From the NCBI RefSeq assembly GCF_029846175.1, contig NZ_JARWAC010000026.1:124001-188000 (forward strand): a stretch of 64,000 nt of DNA, given 5' to 3'. A model generated the notes under the pieces. The model saw only the letters and a program-made list of their open reading frames with translations. It searched no databases and was not told the DNA's origin. Positions 63,275-64,000 of this stretch are shown one piece after another. The stretch is from Sphaerisporangium sp. TRM90804 (lineage in GTDB: Bacteria > Actinomycetota > Actinomycetes > Streptosporangiales > Streptosporangiaceae). The position numbers were made by a program, and so were the translations under genes. Position 1 is the stretch's first letter; every line of letters starts with the position of its first letter.

Positions 63275-64000
63275 TCAGTGGGGCAGGACGGCGCGGAGGG
63301 CGCTGGCGAGGCGTTCGTAGTCTTGTTCCTGGTTGTAGAGCTGGGCCGAGAGGCGCAGGAGGCCGGCGGCCGGCCAGGGTCTGATCGCGGCGCGGCAGCG
63401 GTGGCGGGTGTAGAGCTCGGACGCCAGGGCCTCGGCCTCGGGGAGGGTCTGGGCCACGCCTTCGGGGAGTCGCAGGACGCGCATGGACAGTTCGGGGTCC
63501 GACCGCCAGGGCACCAGGCCCACCTGCTCCGCGACGATCCGCTGGCCGCGGGCGACGAGGGCGGCGTTGCGGGAGCGTACGGTGCGGGCACCCAGCCCAT
63601 CCAGTAGGCGGGTGCCGTGCGGCGATGCCAGCCAGGCCGTGTAGTCGCGGGTGCCCTGGAACTCCACCGACCTGGGGAAGCCGTCGTCCTGGTACCAGGA
63701 GACGACCAGGGGCTCGACGCGCTCCCGCCACGCCGGGCCGACGGCCAGCACGCCCGAGGGGGCGGGCGCGAAGCACCACTTGTGCAGGTTCCCGGTCCAG
63801 AAGTCGGCGCCGAGGCCGCTGACGTCGACGTCGAGCATGCCCGGCGCGTGCGCCGCGTCGACGATCGTGACGACGCCGAGGGCGCGGAACCCCTCCACCA
63901 GGCGCTCCACCGGCAGCAGGCGCGCGGAGACCGAGGTGACGTGGTCGAAGACCGCCAGCCTGGTGCGCGGGGTCACCGCCCCGAGGAACGCCTCCGCGGC
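63275..64000 (-). CDS. Class V aminotransferase (isopenicillin N epimerase-like), 5' part beyond window
   Basis: The last 241 residues of a PLP enzyme; the start is off the right edge. FDHVTSVSARLLPVERLVE, VVTIVDAAHAPGMLDVDVSG (cofactor-binding Asp) and DFWTGNLHKWCFAPAPSGVL (Schiff-base Lys) are diagnostic of the isopenicillin N epimerase-like branch of class V aminotransferases, related to cysteine desulfurases. The substrate is unknown. The C-terminal small domain is complete. Confidence 0.9.
   Translation of the reverse strand, partial: AAEAFLGAVTPRTRLAVFDHVTSVSARLLPVERLVEGFRALGVVTIVDAAHAPGMLDVDVSGLGADFWTGNLHKWCFAPAPSGVLAVGPAWRERVEPLVVSWYQDDGFPRSVEFQGTRDYTAWLASPHGTRLLDGLGARTVRSRNAALVARGQRIVAEQVGLVPWRSDPELSMRVLRLPEGVAQTLPEAEALASELYTRHRCRAAIRPWPAAGLLRLSAQLYNQEQDYERLASALRAVLPH

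Overview
The window is very GC-rich (roughly 70% or more by eye). It carries short overlapping operons, GTG/TTG starts, CebR-type sugar operators, an HspR-type HAIR element at lon and a c-di-AMP riboswitch in front of a cell-wall hydrolase. This points to a filamentous actinomycete, most likely of the Streptosporangiaceae type; that placement is inferred from gene content and style, not from a marker gene. No tRNA, rRNA, CRISPR array, insertion sequence or polyketide/NRPS cluster was seen.

Left part (1-9.6 kb): an alpha-glucoside import operon on the minus strand (malE-like binding protein, two permeases, GH13 alpha-glucosidase, LacI regulator cut by the window edge). It diverges from an MsiK-like transport ATPase that could energise several sugar importers. 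An ACT-domain protein and a secreted beta-helix protein follow.

9.8-18.4 kb: an orphan histidine kinase, then a compact nonulosonic (sialic-like) acid polymer locus. One 705-residue polypeptide fuses a CMP-sugar cytidylyltransferase, a HAD phosphatase and a NeuB-type synthase. It is followed by a GT2 glycosyltransferase and a polysialyltransferase-like enzyme, and faces two convergent genes: a DUF6716-like protein and a second protein with sialyltransferase-like motifs. The best interpretation is a cell-wall polymer such as teichulosonic (poly-Kdn/sialic) acid.

19.2-31.7 kb: a c-di-AMP riboswitch controlling a secreted CHAP hydrolase, then the cellobiose system cebEFG-bglC-cebR plus a second GH1 enzyme. 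Two perfect 14-bp CebR boxes lie upstream of cebE, and a third lies 10 kb away in front of an aldose 1-epimerase gene. A FAD monooxygenase and a prolyl aminopeptidase sit between.

31.8-42.6 kb: mixed housekeeping and secreted functions: an APH-family kinase, a second FAD oxidoreductase, class II DAHP synthase, thioredoxin, an unknown secreted protein, an ExeM/NucH-like nuclease, a pentapeptide-like gene whose stop codon appears lost within a 40-bp tandem duplication, and a HAAS/PadR pair.

43-52 kb: cydAB-cydDC for a cytochrome bd-like oxidase. The CydA keeps its haem ligands but lacks the quinol-binding Q-loop, and CydB is shortened. Next is a self-regulated ABC operon behind a tandem palindromic operator.

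52-64 kb: HtrA protease, astacin metalloprotease, Lon, an MFS exporter, an OmpR-type two-component system with a PepSY protein, a junction of two gene remnants, and the C-terminal part of a class V aminotransferase running off the right edge.
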